A stretch of 64,000 bases of DNA from Indolivaga macrotermitis. Its GTDB lineage: Bacteria > Bacteroidota > Bacteroidia > Bacteroidales > Dysgonomonadaceae. This document shows positions 63,978-64,000 of the stretch, piece by piece. The stretch spans positions 248,001 through 312,000 of the forward strand of contig NZ_FQUC01000001.1 in assembly GCF_900128985.1 (NCBI RefSeq), given 5' to 3'. Positions within the stretch are counted from its first letter, which is position 1. Each line of letters begins with the position of its first letter. The notes below the pieces were generated by a model. That model was not told the DNA's origin. It ran no database searches and worked only from the letters and a program-made list of their open reading frames with translations. The translations under genes and the position numbers were made by a program.

Positions 63978-64000
63978 CACTCCGAAAATGAAGGGAGGTT

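Overview
The window reads as a chromosomal segment of a Bacteroidales bacterium, most likely Dysgonomonas or a close relative. That placement is an inference from several traits: a SusC/SusD pair, a hybrid two-component regulator with a propeller sensor, GH97 and CE7 enzymes, promoter -7 boxes of the form TAnnTTTG, lipoprotein-rich gene content, low G+C, and housekeeping genes of Bacteroidales type (FabI, NspC, a two-domain ThrA, LptE next to an enhancer-binding protein).

Positions 1-25.9 kb hold a polysaccharide utilisation locus, transcribed leftwards. In transcription order it has a propeller-type hybrid two-component system, an AraC regulator, then an operon of CE7 esterase, GH2, GH5 mannanase-like lipoprotein, GH27 alpha-galactosidase, sugar:cation symporter, cellobiose/mannobiose 2-epimerase, GH3 and GH97. 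A terminator, a second AraC paralogue and a SusC/SusD pair (SusD cut by the window edge) follow. The content fits acetylated galacto(gluco)mannan: deacetylation, alpha-galactose removal, backbone cleavage, uptake of short manno-oligosaccharides and epimerisation of the reducing sugar. The two operons share a nearly identical 28-bp element placed exactly 25 nt from a TAnnTTTG box, and the two araC genes share a different 38-bp element placed exactly 21 nt from theirs.

Positions 25.9-31.2 kb hold a chorismatase/Rid-like protein just upstream of the sensor gene, a short-chain dehydrogenase with a Crp-type regulator, tRNA-Leu(UAG), an Nramp metal transporter and RlmH. Positions 31.2-36.2 kb hold a TonB-dependent receptor with a partner surface lipoprotein behind a leader rich in hairpins. 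Positions 36.3-50.8 kb are mostly core genes: a SpoU methyltransferase, SecG, LptE, a sigma-54 activator, an acyltransferase, GlmM, a DHH phosphoesterase, ComEC, Rpe and NspC. They are interrupted at 41.4-42.7 kb by what looks like a scar of mobile DNA, with a copy of the tRNA-Leu tail, a small membrane protein gene, a gene fragment and a dense multi-hairpin element.

Positions 50.8-54.5 kb hold a long leader with a 49-bp AG microsatellite, followed by three tandem paralogous exported proteins bracketed by short direct repeats. Positions 54.5-61.6 kb hold ThrA, two S41-family lipoproteins (one with an intact Ser/Lys dyad and one with both residues replaced), a TsaC-family protein and FabI. A fourth, larger exported protein with the same N-terminal motif closes the window, followed by a strong promoter facing out of it. 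No CRISPR array, transposase or rRNA gene was seen.
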